64,000 bases of DNA from Guadua angustifolia (taxonomy: Eukaryota; Streptophyta; Magnoliopsida; Poales; Poaceae). Both the position numbers and the translations under genes were made by a program. The DNA lies in the NCBI GenBank assembly GCA_036346375.1, contig CM070508.1, forward strand, positions 12,704,852 through 12,768,851, written 5' to 3'. This document shows positions 43,049 through 55,130 of the stretch, in pieces; position 1 is the first letter of the stretch; every line of letters starts with the position of its first letter. The notes below the pieces were generated by a model, which had not been told where the DNA came from, ran no database searches, and saw only the letters and a list, made by a program, of their open reading frames with translations.

Positions 43049-46000
43049 ATGGCGCTGGTTCAGGACGGACACGCGGCTCGATTCGCCACCCTCACCAGCG
43101 CTTTGGACCGCCATGACGACGACGCCAAGGTAGATGACCCGATGAGCGCGCCTTTGGTGGGAGGAGGCGACAAAGAGAAAAGTGCGGAGGACACGATCTA
43201 TGTACCTCCCGCTCGGCGTGAAGCTAGTTCAAGCGACGGCAACGGCAGCGGAATTGGTGGAGGGGGTGCGCCGCACTGCTTCAGCGGCGGTGCGCACGGT
43301 GGTAGCGCGCAGGCCTACGTGGAAAGGAGAGGTGGGATTCTTGCTACACCTGACGGCCGACCCCCAAAACCTTCCCGATGGGATTTCGCGACATACGAAG
43401 GTGCTGACGATCCACTTCCTTGGTTGAATTCTTGTGAACTATTCTTCCGAGGACAGCACATGGCGGAAGATGATAAGGTCAGCATCGCAGCATATCACTT
43501 GCGCGGGGAGGCGCAGTAGTGGTACATGCTCCTTGAGGAGGAGATGGGGGCCCTTACCTGGATACACTTCAAGGATCTCGTCAATCTTCGCTTCGGGCCT
43601 CCGACACGGCGCAATCACGTTGCGGAGCTGAAGCAACTTCGTCAGACCGGGACGGTGTCACAATATCAAAAGGAGTTTGAAGCTTTACTTCCCCAAGCAC
43701 ATCTCCGGGCGGACTAGAAGATCGAGATGTTCACGGCGGGACTCAAAGAGAAGATCGCCATTGCTGTTGATCTGGTCGCCCCGCAGTCCTTAGCCATGGC
43801 CATGAGCCTAGCTCGGGCTCATGAGCGCTTGCAACACACAGATTCTGAGGATAGCCGGCGTACGGTCCCTAAGGGCAGCGGCATGAAGACTGGAGGCGGC
43901 ACATGGCCGGCTGCGAGCTCGACCACCGCGGCCGGTGTAACTCCGATGGTGGCTGCACACAAAGGGAGCGACACTAATGCCTCTGGAGCTAAGTTCATCA
44001 AGAAGTTGACTCGAGCGCAGATGGAGGAACGTCGCCGTCTGGGGTTATGCTACAATTGTGATAAGAAATACATACCCGGGCATTCATGTCAGCGGCTCTT
44101 CAGCCTGGAGGTGGTTCCTGACGACATGGACGCATGGGATCGTGCTGAGCACAATGAGGATCCGTCCATCTCCCTTCTCGCCCTGACCGGCATTGCCGTC
44201 GGCCGGACGATGCGCCTTCCTGTTCACATCGGCGATTACCAATTTGTCGCACTCGTCGACTCCGGCTCCACCCATAATTTTATTTCTGAAGGCGCGGTGA
44301 GTTAGGCGGGTGTTACAGTGGTCGCAACAGGCTCATCCTTCCGGGTGGCGGTGGCGAACGACGAGCGGATTAGCGGCAGTGGCGAATGCCGCCAAGTTTC
44401 TCTCGTCATCAACAACTATACATTTGCCATTGATTTCTACGTGCTTCCCATTCCAGGCGTCGACATTGTCCTTGGCGTTCGGTGGCTCCAGACGTTGGGA
44501 CCCATCACTTGGAATTTCCAACGCCTCAGTATGACATTCTGGCAAGGAACTCATCAGGTTCAACTCCATAGGTGTCACCGTGCCTTCCTTCATTGGCTTC
44601 CATGACCAATTCGCCAACTGATTTGATGGGTGCCTTACTCGCGGAGTACCCTGCAGTGTTCGCGGAACCACAGGGCCTTCCACCGTCGCGTACCTACGAT
44701 CATCGGATTCACTTGAAGGCCGGTACAGATGCAGTAGCTGTGCGCCCATATCGCTACCCGCAATTGCAGAAGGATGAGTTAGAGGCACAATGTCGAACTA
44801 TGCTACACCAGGGCATTATACGCGTCAGTACATCGGCATTTTCCTTGCCGGTGTTACTGGTCCGTAAAAAGGATACTACGTGGCATTTTTGTGTGGATTA
44901 TCGGGCCCTCAACGACAGAACTATCAAGGACAAATTTCCAATTCCGGTGGTCGAAGAACTTTTGGATGAGCTTAAGGGTGCGCGCTTTTTTACTAAATTG
45001 GACCTTCGGTCTGGTTATCATCAAGTGCGCATGCATCCCGATGATGTTTACAAAACAGCATTTCGCACGCATCATGGGCACTTCGAGTTCTTGGTCATGC
45101 CGTTTGGGTTATCCAATGCCCCGACCACATTTCAGGCACTCATGAATGAAGTCTTGGGTCAGTTCCTGCGCCGCTTTGTGTTGGTGTTTTTTGATGATAT
45201 CTTGATTTATAGCCGCTCGTGGGCTGAACACCTCTGTCATGTTCGGCAAGTGCTGCGGGAGTTATCTCGGCATGGGTTGGCGTTGAAACGCTCAAAGTGC
45301 TCCTTTGGTACTACTTCTGTGACCTATCTCGGTCATGTCGTCTCAGCCGAAGGGGTGACCATGGATCGGCAAAAAGTAGCAGCTATTGAAGATTGGCCGA
45401 TTCCCACCACTGTTCGGGCGGTTCGCGCTTTTCTCGGGCTGGCTGGGTATTATCGGCGCTTCATCCAGAATTATGGAGCTATCGCCGCGCCCCTCACACG
45501 CCTTTTACGCAAGGAAGCTTTCTCTTAGACCTCTGACGCTGCTGACGCATTTTCATCGCTCAAACAAGCATTGGCATCCGCCCCGGTTCTCCAACTTCTG
45601 GATTTTGGTCTTCCTTTCATCATTGAGTGCGACGCTTCCGGTTCAGGATTTGGAGCCGTCCTCCATCAGGGTGGTGCCCCCATTGCCTTCTTCAGTCGAC
45701 CTATTGCTGCTCGGCATATAAAACTCGCCGCCTACGAGCGGGAGTTAATCGGACTCGTCCAAGCTATCCGGCATTGGCGATCGTATGTCTAGGGACGCCC
45801 TTTTCTCATTCGCACCGATCATTATAGTTTGAAGTTCCTATTGGATCAGCGCCTGTCTACTATTCCCCAACATCAATGGGTTAGTAAACTGGTGGGTTTT
45901 GATTTCTCTGTGGAGTACCGGCAAGGTCGGCTTAATACCGTGGCCGATGCTCTGTCCCGGCGTGACAGTGACTCTCCTACGGCCACACTTATGGCTCTTA

Positions 46001-47445
46001 GTGGTCCCTCTTTGACTCTATTTGATGACTTGCGGCGCGACCTTCCTAACGATGCGACATGGATTTCTACACAGAAAGATATTCAGGAAGGACGACTGTT
46101 GGCCCCATGGACGAATTGCGATGGACTGATTCTATATAAAGGTCGTATTTTTGTTCCCCAGTCTTCCCCTTTTGTAACCACAATTTTTGCTACTTGCCAT
46201 GAAGTGGGTCATGAGGGAGTCCAGAAGACGCTTACTCGACTCCGGGCGGATTTTCATATCCCACAGGCTCGGCAATTGTTTCAGGAGTTTATTCGGGATT
46301 GCATGGTATGCCAACGGAACAAGACAGAACACTTACACCTCGGAGGACTTCTCCAGCCGCTCCAAGTGCCACATACTGTCTGGTCTGATATTGCTATGGA
46401 TTTTATAGAAGGATTGCCTAAGTCTGGAGGGAAGACCGTCATTCTCACTGTGGTCGATCGTTTCTCTAAGGCGGCGCATTTCATTCCATTAGCTCATCCC
46501 TACACGGCAGTTTCCGTGAGCCGGGTTTTCTTCGATACGGTGGTGCGCCTCCACGGTATTCCTTCTTCCATTGTAACCGATCGAGATGTGGTTTTTACAA
46601 GCAATTTTTGGCAAGAGCTTTTCCAATTGGCAGGGTGCCGCCTTCATATGAGTACAGCCTATCACCCTCAGTCTGATGGTCAATCCGAAGTGACCAACAA
46701 AATTATTGCTATGTATTTGCGTTGTTTTGCGGGGGATCGGCAGAAGCAGTGGATTCGATGGCTACCTTGGGCTGAATATTGTTACAACACATCTTTCCAA
46801 TCTTCCTTGAAGACTACTCCTTTCAGAGTGGTGTATGGTCGTGACCCGCCAAGCATGCGCACCTACATTAAAAGCGGCCGCGCGACCTCACCGTCGACTC
46901 CCAGATGATTGATCGTGATGAATTTTTGGCGGAAGTACGCGATCGTCTTCTACAAGCTCAAGTTGTTGCTGCTTCATTCTATAATCGCACTCATCGGGAG
47001 GTCACCTTTTTGAGGTCGATGATTGGGTCTGGCTTCGTATCTCTCACCGGCCGAGTTCTTCCCTTCCTAATGTGGCCCACGGCAAGCTTAGTCCGCGCTT
47101 CTATGGACCCTATCAAGTGGTGCAGCGTATTGGGACGGTTGCGTATCGTCTTCGCCTTCCTCTCGGTGCACGCCTTCATGATGTTTTCCATGTTGGGCTA
47201 CTCAAGAAGTTTCATGGCGTCCCTCCGCGTGACTTGGCACCTCTGCCTCTGCTTGCTCATGGCCGAGCCATTCCAGTTCCCGAAGAAGCACTCAAGGGGC
47301 GCATTGTTCGTGGCCGGCGGCAAGCGCTCATCCGCTGGAAAGATCTTCCGGCCGAACAAGCCACATGGGAGTACGTCGACGCATTCCAACAGCAGTATCC
47401 GGACTTCATTTCATGGACGCCATGCTGTTTTCGAGGAGGAGGTGA
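43049..47445 (+). pseudogene. Gag-pol polyprotein of the Reina-like element, with stops and frameshifts
   Basis: Domains in order: gag core (43370-43720), zinc knuckle CYNCDKKYIPGHSC (about 44050), aspartic protease with DSGSTHNF (about 44260), reverse transcriptase with KLDLRSGYHQVRMHPDD and FFDDILIYS (45000-45220), RNase H (45570-45850), integrase with zinc motif and the D-D-E residues in MDFIEGLP, TDRDVVF and QSEVTNK (46180-46700), and a chromodomain-like end (ALIRWKDLPAEQATWE, about 47320). It is interrupted by five in-frame stops, all TAG (43517, 43715, 44303, 45526, 45790), and by frame changes near 44570, 46890 and 47015. It cannot make a full polyprotein. The ATG at 43049 is the first good start after the primer site. 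Confidence 0.9.
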
Positions 47446-47782
47446 TGTCGGGTTTGGCGGGCTATGTCGTCGAAACCGACATAGGCGATGGGCTCTGGTG
47501 ATTGTGGCCATGGCTTGGTAGGAGTTTTAGATAAGTACGAATCGGTTAAGGATTCTTCTCGAGTCGATTAAGACTAGTTCTTTTCATGTTCGATTGAGGC
47601 TATTTCAGCGCGTCAAAGAAGAAATAAAGAAGCAAGAAAGAAGGTTATTTCTGTCAACCTCCTCATTCTTCGTCCAGATTTATTCTTTGCGCCGTTCCTC
47701 ACGATAAGCGCCCGGCGGCGTTTTCAAGCTTCGGCTCAAATGCCCACGCATCAGTACAACCTCCGAAGCCGAGCTCGTAACA
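47446..47782 (+). repeat. 3' LTR of the Reina-like element
   Basis: Starts TGTCGGGTTTGG directly after the purine tract and ends GAGCTCGTAACA, 337 bp, followed by the target copy ATGTA. Confidence 0.9.
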
Positions 47783-47787
47783 ATGTA

Positions 47788-48740
47788 TGTACTAATTCTG
47801 CTGAAGTTCGTTCCTGTAACCGGAAAATAGTAACAAACTGAGTCCAATATTAAAAAAAAGCTTGAAAATAGTGCAGCTATGTAGGAATGTAGTATTAATT
47901 TCTCATAAAGTCATAACCATGATAGTATATTAGTCATAAAATGATACTATGCGCCCCACAAAATCAGATGCTTTACTTAAAAAATGATTCATCACATTAG
48001 AATGACGCATTGGGTACAGCATCGTTTAAATTTCTATTTTTTTTATCAACATGATAACGAGATTGTCATAGGTTAAATTGATCTATAATGGCACTATTGA
48101 GTATATTGGAGGAAAAACCAGCAAGAATCAATTGAGTAATTACGTAAAACTGTAAATTGATTGTTCCTAATCCAGAACATCACAAATTGCAACTTATGTT
48201 GGAAACACAACCATCCGTACCGTGGGGTGGTTCTTGATTAAAAAGGAACCTACTGGAGATAACAGAAAAAAAAAACTATAAAGGAACAGACCTGCGAGTA
48301 ACACAACTACTCGGTTCCACAAGAGCTTGATCTCAAATGTCAAAACTTACGAGGCACCAAAAGATGAACCAAAACCAACAGATCTTGGGTCATGTTTGGT
48401 TCTCCCTTGCTCTCTCTTGCCTAGTCTTAATTTTGGGCAAGGTGAGCATGGATTTCCATGCTTTTGAGGGCGAGTCAATTTGGTTGTCTCCACTATAAAT
48501 AGGGCCGGGTGCTAATAGACTTAGACCAGTCTATATTTTTTAGATTGGACTGATTTAAAATTGTAAAGTGATTGGATTTATTTTGGATCCATAACTATTT
48601 AGGCCAGATCTAAGCCAGCCTTGAACCTTATGTTTTTCTCCTAAATCTATAAATCAATTGATGTTACCTTTAACACTAATACTTTCTTTTTTGTTTTATA
48701 TACTTCAACGGTATACTTTAAGTTCTAACTTTCAACCTCT
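47788..48740. other. Spacer between two LTR retrotransposons, no gene seen
   Basis: About 950 bp of A/T-rich sequence without a convincing open frame or bounded transposon. Confidence 0.5.
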
Positions 48741-48745
48741 GTTTC

Positions 48746-49705
48746 TGTTGAACAATTAGACATTTTCCAGATTAAATTCTGAATATAAATTATGAACAGC
48801 ATCACAGAAACTAGCATGTATATCTCTAACATACTAGATAGCACGAACATCATTATCATCTTGATAAACATGATTAGAGACAGATCGAACGCATCTTGGC
48901 GAGAAGAGGATGACGGCGTTGCGTTGCGATTGCGGTGTTGACGTAGTAGGTGCGGTTGCGATGTTGACGAGGTCGACGTTGGGACGGCGCGTCGCAGAAG
49001 CATGGCCGGCCTACGACGACGCCCGAGAGCGAGAACGAGGAAGACGAGCCGTGGTGACGATCTTGAGCAGATTCGCGAGCGCTTCCTAAAACCTTATTCG
49101 CCCTCTCGGTGCAGATCTCAAGATGAAGGGTTCCGAGACCGCTCTCCCGATTGCGAGATGCACGCCGACGGGATGGAAAAGATTACGACGGCGGTGGCGG
49201 AGCGAGAGGTGGCAAAACCCTAGCGATGTGTACCGCTCGTATTCCTCTACGGGTGCACGACGCAAGATTTATAGGGTTACTCGTGTCGCGGACCGAACGT
49301 GACTCGAGGACGTGCCACGATCGAGTCGATTAGGAGTCCGAATCTCATACCGCAAACGCGATTATCCCGAGTAGCAAAAGAATAAAGCGCAAAGGAGGCT
49401 GCGTCTGCGCAAGGCCCTGGACCGGTTCGGCGGACCATTCACGCAGTGTCAGACGCCTGCGCCCCGCCCGCCCATGCCCGTGCCGAGCCCGCCCCATGAG
49501 GCGAGGCGAGCGTGTGGGCTTTCTCCTTTCTCCCACATGGTTCTAGGAAGGTGGAGAGAACTCTCCCTTTTAAGTTGGTCATCTTCCACCTCCACAAGCA
49601 ATATGGGACTATTGTATGCACACATGTCTCCTCATGAGTGGGCCTTTGAGATTTTCTAGGAATTATTTGTCTCAATTAAGTGGGCCAAGCCCAAATAATC
49701 CAACA
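48746..49705 (-). repeat. 3' LTR of the copia element
   Basis: 960 bp, nearly identical to 54149-55125 apart from small indels. Short frames inside it (49002-49223, 49345-49536 and so on) recur in both LTRs with different breaks and are not called as genes. Confidence 0.9.
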
Positions 49706-50059
49706 ATCCCCCACCAGATCTCAAAGTCCATTTAGAGATTTGCCAATACTCACTACTGTTTGATATACCAGCGTTTCAACAGAGACTGTTAAGTTGAACT
49801 TCTGCCTAGAGCTCTAAGCTACACCCATCCACAACTTGAACAATGGACTAAGCCTTGAATTGCAAGTTTTGTGTGAACAGGTTTCACTCAAAGTCATAAT
49901 CGATACACTGCTACCAAGAGCCTTCTCCATGGTGGAGCATATGAGTCGTACTCCATGGTCTCTTCATGAGCTTACTAGAGATCACCCGAGTCTCATAGAT
50001 GCGACTTTAGACATCGGGCTCATATAGGTGTGTTCTTTCAAGAATGCTCAGAGAACAAA

Positions 50060-53000
50060 GATCTTCGCTAGTTATAGCCAATAGAAACACATTAAGGCAT
50101 ATCGCCATCCCGCCTTCAAACATTTTGAGAGTATTGCATCTTCACTTAGAGAGGGTAATAGATTACTCTCCTCAGTTCGCCAATAGCTTGTTTTACCCAG
50201 GACCCAATTCACGGGATCTCCGATCACAAAGGCTGGGTTACCACTATGGCAACTTATATGGGTCTCATACCCATCTCCACTCGATGCACCTTCTATCACA
50301 TTCCGTGATAGTCCCTTCGTAAAGGGATCTGCGGAGTTTTTATCTGTTTGAATATAAGTCACACTTATTACTCCGGAGTTTCTCAATTTCTGACAGACTT
50401 GATGCGTCTTTTAACGTGTCTTGATGACTTCGCATTATCCTTAGCATCGTTTCACTTTAGCAATCATGCATTGATTATCACAGTTCATAAGGATAGCCGT
50501 ATCGGTTTTTCAACCACCGCAAGTCCATCAAGAGCTCACGCAGCCAATCTGCCTCTACAAAGGGTCAGATCTAAAGCGATGAGCTCCGCCTCCATGGTTG
50601 ACCTTGTCAAGATGGTCTGCTTGCGAACCTCCATGACACCGCACCACCACCAATGGTAAACACATATCCTTTGGTGGCGTAGAGCTCATCTACATCGAAA
50701 TCCAGTTCGAGTCCATCAGATCCTCAAGCATCGCAGGTGCCCTGAATAGTGAATCGCATAACTCATAGTACCTTTCAAATAGCGCATTACCCTTTCAAGT
50801 GCATGCCAATGATCCGAACCCAGGTTTGACATGAACCTACTCAATTTGCTCACAGCAAATGATATATCAGGTCTCGTTGCACCAAGAAGATACATGAGCG
50901 AACCAATCGAGAATATCTCAATTGGTTTAAGCCAATTCTCTTATTCTTTCTCGTCACACTGGGATCATAAGGAGGGAGAGGACTTGCTGTTCATAAAGCC
51001 AAACCGGCTCAAGACCTTCTCCACATAGTGGGATTGCGAAAGAGTAATCCCACTCTCATCCTTAATAAGCTTGATGTTCAGAATTACATTAGCTTCTCCT
51101 GATCTTTCATATCAAATTTCTTTGTGTAAAAGACTTGACCTCACCGATCACATCAATATTTGTGCCAAAGATCAAGATATCGTCCACATAAAGGCACAAT
51201 ATAACTCCTTCACCCCCACCATAGCGATAGTATACACATCTATCGGCCTCATTAATGACAAAGTTCGCAGAAGTCAAAGTGGTGTCGAACTTCTCATGCC
51301 ATTGCTTAGGTGCTTGTTTGAGCCATACAAAGATTTCAATAATTTACACACCTTGCTCTCTTGACCCTTTACTACATACCCATCAGTTGCTCCATGTAGA
51401 TTTCCTCATCTAACTCTCCATTAAGGAAAGTCTGTCTTCACGCCCATTTGATGAACGAGAAGACCATATGAGGCAACCAGGAAAGTAATACTCGAATGGT
51501 GGTCATTCTAGCAACAGTGAATAAGTATCAAAGAAATCTTCGCCTTCTTTTTGGTGTAACCCTTAGCCCAAGTGAGCCTTGTACTTCTCAATAGTACCAT
51601 CGGGCCTAAGCTTCTTCTTGAACACCCACTTACAACCCACTGTGTTTACAACCATAGGGCCGTTCAGTCACCTCCCAAGTCCCATTGGCGAGAATCGAGT
51701 CCATCTCATTTTGGACAGCTTCTTTCCAATTATCTGCATCTGGAGATGCATATGCCTCCGCAATAGACGTGGGAGTATCATCCACGAGGTACACAATGAA
51801 ATCATTGCCAAAGGATTTTTTAATCCTCTATCTCTTGCTCTTTCTAGGAGCTTCATTATCATCCTCCTCTAGGATTTTCTCAAGTGATTGCTCAGAAGAC
51901 TCAACAGGTGTAATAGTCTCAGGAATTATCTCAGAAGAAAATCTAGAAGTGCTATGCATATCTTTCATCGAAATATATTCTCAAAAAGCGTAGCATTACG
52001 AGACTCCATAATAGTATCAACATACATATCGTGCACATCGATTTAACTACTAAAATCTATAGCGATGCTCGTGAGCATATCCCGTAAAGACACAATCCAT
52101 CGTCTTAGGCCCGAGCTTACGCTTTTTGTTAATCGGTACATTGACTTTCGCCAGCATCCCCATGTGCGCAAGTAAGAAAGCGATGGTTTTCTTCAACTCA
52201 CTTCTCGTAAGGGTCTTCTCCATGTTTCATTGGGAACTCTATTCAGACATGACATGAAGTCAACACTGACCTCCCCACCATGCCTTAGATAAACCAAAGG
52301 TGTTTAACATGGCGTTCACCAAGTCAGTGAGCGTGCGGTTTTTCCTCTCGGCAATCCCGTTTGATTCGGTAGAGTAGGGAGGTGTCCTCTCATGAATAAT
52401 ATCATGTTCCGCACAGAAATCATCAAAGATTTTGGGAAAAAATTCGCCACCACGATCCGACCTAAGACGTTTGATCTTTCTCTCTAGTTGATTTTCAACT
52501 TCAGTTTTATAGATTTTAAAGTAGTCTAGTGTCTCGTCCTTAGTTTTCAACAAGTAAACATAGCAAAATCTAGTCACATCATCAATCAATGTCATGAAAT
52601 ATCTCTTTCCACCCTTTGTCAACACACCATTCATCTCGCATGATCGAATGTATGAGTTCTAGAGGTGCCAAGTTCCTTTCTCACCGCCTTTGTGAGGCTT
52701 TCGAGGTTGCTTCGATTGCACACAACTATGGCACTTAGAACCTTTGGCAATAGTGAAATTCGAATTAAACTCATCTTTGGAAAGCCGATTCATAAGACCA
52801 AAATTAATGTGGCATAAACGAGAGTGCCAAGTACTCGTGATCATCATTAACACTACCACATATATGGTTCACAGACTTATTATTGAAATCTGAAAGGAAA
52901 AGCGGAACAAGCCTCCAGACTCATAGCCTTTACCAATAAATAGTCCATTCTTGGACACAACTACTTTATTGGACTCTAACACTACCTTAAACCCATCTCG

Positions 53001-54109
53001 CATAGAAGGGAGCCACTAACGAGATTCTTGTTGATAGAAGGACATGTTTGCACGCTCTCACCGCACGATCTTTCCAAGTGAACTTCAGATCCACTGTGCG
53101 ATGCCATGAGCGAAGCATGTGACCCATTCCCCATCAGACGGAGGAATCTCGAATGACCCGATAAGAAGAGAACATATTGATGTCGAACACACATGAACGT
53201 TAGCACCGTATCAATCCACCAACCGAAGATCGAAATATCGAGAATACGAAGGTAAATTACCATACTGCGTCTCCAAAGATTGCTAGCGGTCATCGTGTTG
53301 ATGACCTTTGGACGTCTCATCCACTGTTGGCCTTTTTTCCTCGACGGTCCGCACGATCGTGGCATTCCTTGGAAAAGTGTCCGACCTCACCACATGTGAA
53401 GCAGGGCAGCTCAGCCTTGTTCATCTTCTTCTTCTTGAAGTTGGTAGTCTTGTTAGGCTTATTTTTCCTTTTGTTCTTGCCGTAGTTCTTCTGAACCATG
53501 TTGACGCTGGACTGGCCCTCGGTTCCTTTACCATTGAAATCCTTAGCCCGAGCCTTCTCTTCAACATCAAGGGACGCTATCAGGTTTTCGATCGATATCT
53601 TTGTCCTCTTATGTTTTAGAGTAGTGCCAAACTCCTCCACGAGGGAGGCGGTTTTGCAATGATGCAACCGCCACAAAAGGATCGGGTAAGACACATTCTA
53701 GGAGTTCGAGTTTCTTAACAATGCATCAGATCTCATGGGCTTGCTCTACAACAGAGCGATTATCACCATCTTATAGTCATGAAAGTTCTCCATGACATAC
53801 TGCTTCATCGCTCGCATCCGATGCAATCGAACTTGGCATTCAAGCAGTATCCCACAAGACCTTCGCGCTCTGTTATGTGCATGTACACATCACACGGCGG
53901 TCGGCAAGAACGCTAAGAATACATCCCACTAAGAGAGTATTGGCATCCGTGAAACTCTTCTGCCGCTTCGCAGAGAGATCACCTTCAGTTTGCCTTTACT
54001 AACCCGTAATACATTCATAGTCAGAAGCGAGCGTGACCTTGACTTGCCACCTCTTAAAGTGCACACCAGAGAATTTCTCCGGCCTCAGTGCATCGGCAAA
54101 ACCAGCCAT
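50060..54109 (-). pseudogene. Copia gag-pol remnant
   Basis: On the minus strand, gag starts at ATG 54109 (MAGFADALRPEKFSGVHFKR). It continues, after gaps, to SLDVEEKARAKDFNGKG and the CCHC knuckle CFTCGEVGHFSKEC (about 53400-53360). A GAG pre-integrase motif follows (TWHSRLCHINFGLMNRL, about 52840), then the integrase core (LIDDVTRFCYVYLLKTKDE; SDRGGEF; PYSTESNGIAERKNRT, 52630-52310). Reverse-transcriptase words (CLYVDDI type) lie around 51150-51180, and an RNase H tail ends in TDKNSADPFTKGLSR near 50300. Many stops and frame changes make it non-functional. The protease region could not be read clearly. Confidence 0.85.
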
Positions 54110-54148
54110 TGATAATCCAGGAAATTGTCTACAATAAGGTTTTTGGAT

Positions 54149-55125
54149 TGTTGAACAATTAGACATTTTCCAGATTAAATTCTGAATATAAATCATGAAC
54201 AGCATCACAGAAACTAGCATGTATATCTCTAACATACTAGATAGCACGAACATCATTATCATCTTGATAAACATGATTAGGACAGATCGAACGTACTGAG
54301 CAGAAGAGGATGACGGCGCGTTGCGTTGCAGTTGCGGTGTTGACGTAGTAGGTGCGGTTGCGGTGTTGACGAGGTCGACGTTGGTGACGGCGCGTCGCAG
54401 AAGCCGCTGGCTACGACGACGTCCAGCAGCAGGAACAGGAAGACGAGCCGTGGTGACGATCTTGAGCAGTCGCGCGGAGCGCTTCCCAAAAACCTTATTC
54501 GCCTCTCCGGTGCAGGATCTCAAAGACGAAGGGTTCCGGAGACCTGCTCTCCCGATTGCAGATGCACGTCGGCGCTCGGGATGGAGAAGATTACAACGGT
54601 GGCGGCAGGAGCGAGAGGTGGCAAAACCCTAGCGATGTGTACTGTCTGTATTCCTCTACATGGGTGCACGACGCAGTATTTATAGGGTTACTCTGGTAAC
54701 CATGTCCGAACGTGACTCGAGGACGTGCCACGATCGGAGTCAGTTACGGAGTCCGTATCTCATACTGCAAACGCGATTATCCCGAGTAGCAGAAGAATAA
54801 ACTGCAAAAGGAGGTGCGTCTGCGCAAGGCCCCGGACCGGATTCGGCGGACCATTCACGGTGTCGCCTTGCGCACGCCCCCCTGCCTGCGTGCTCGTGCC
54901 CGAGCCCGCCCGGCGAGGCGAGGCAAGCGCGTGTGGGCTTTCTCCCTTTCTCCCACATGGTTCTAGGAAGGTGGAGAGAACTCTCCCTTTTAAGTTGGTC
55001 ATCTTCCACCTCCACAAGCAATATGGGACTATTGTATGCACACATGTCTCCTCATGAGTGGGCCTTTGAGATTTTCTAGGAATTATTTGTCTCAATTAAG
55101 TGGGCCAAGCCCAAATAATCCAACA
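54149..55125 (-). repeat. 5' LTR of the copia element
   Basis: 977 bp. Its minus-strand 3' end (54149) adjoins the gag leader, and its 5' end carries TGTTGGATTATTTGGGCTTG next to the target copy GTTTC. Confidence 0.9.
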
Positions 55126-55130
55126 GTTTC

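Larger units (their letters stand above)
42630..47782 (+). mobile_element. Ty3/gypsy chromovirus, Reina-like, complete but decayed
   Basis: A full-length 5.15-kb element with LTRs 42630-42969 and 47446-47782 and an exact 5-bp target duplication, ATGTA (42625-42629 and 47783-47787). A tRNA-Met primer site follows the 5' LTR (TGGTATCAGAG at 42973-42983), and a purine tract (GAGGAGGAGGTGA, 47433-47445) precedes the 3' LTR. Short LTRs of about 340 bp, the single gag-pol frame and a chromodomain-like end point to the Reina group. The LTRs differ by scattered substitutions and indels, so the insertion is not very recent. Confidence 0.9.
48746..55125 (-). mobile_element. Ty1/copia retrotransposon, minus strand, decayed
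   Basis: The LTRs are 54149-55125 (5' LTR in the element's orientation) and 48746-49705 (3' LTR). A perfect target duplication, GTTTC, lies at 48741-48745 and 55126-55130. On the minus strand the LTR starts TGTTGGATTATTTGGGC and ends GTCTAATTGTTCAACA. A purine tract (GGTGGGGGAT) lies next to the 3' LTR at 49706-49715. Domain order gag, integrase, reverse transcriptase, RNase H identifies Ty1/copia. The expected tRNA-Met primer site is not seen next to the 5' LTR; the sequence there is ATCCAAAAACCTTATTG. Confidence 0.9.
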
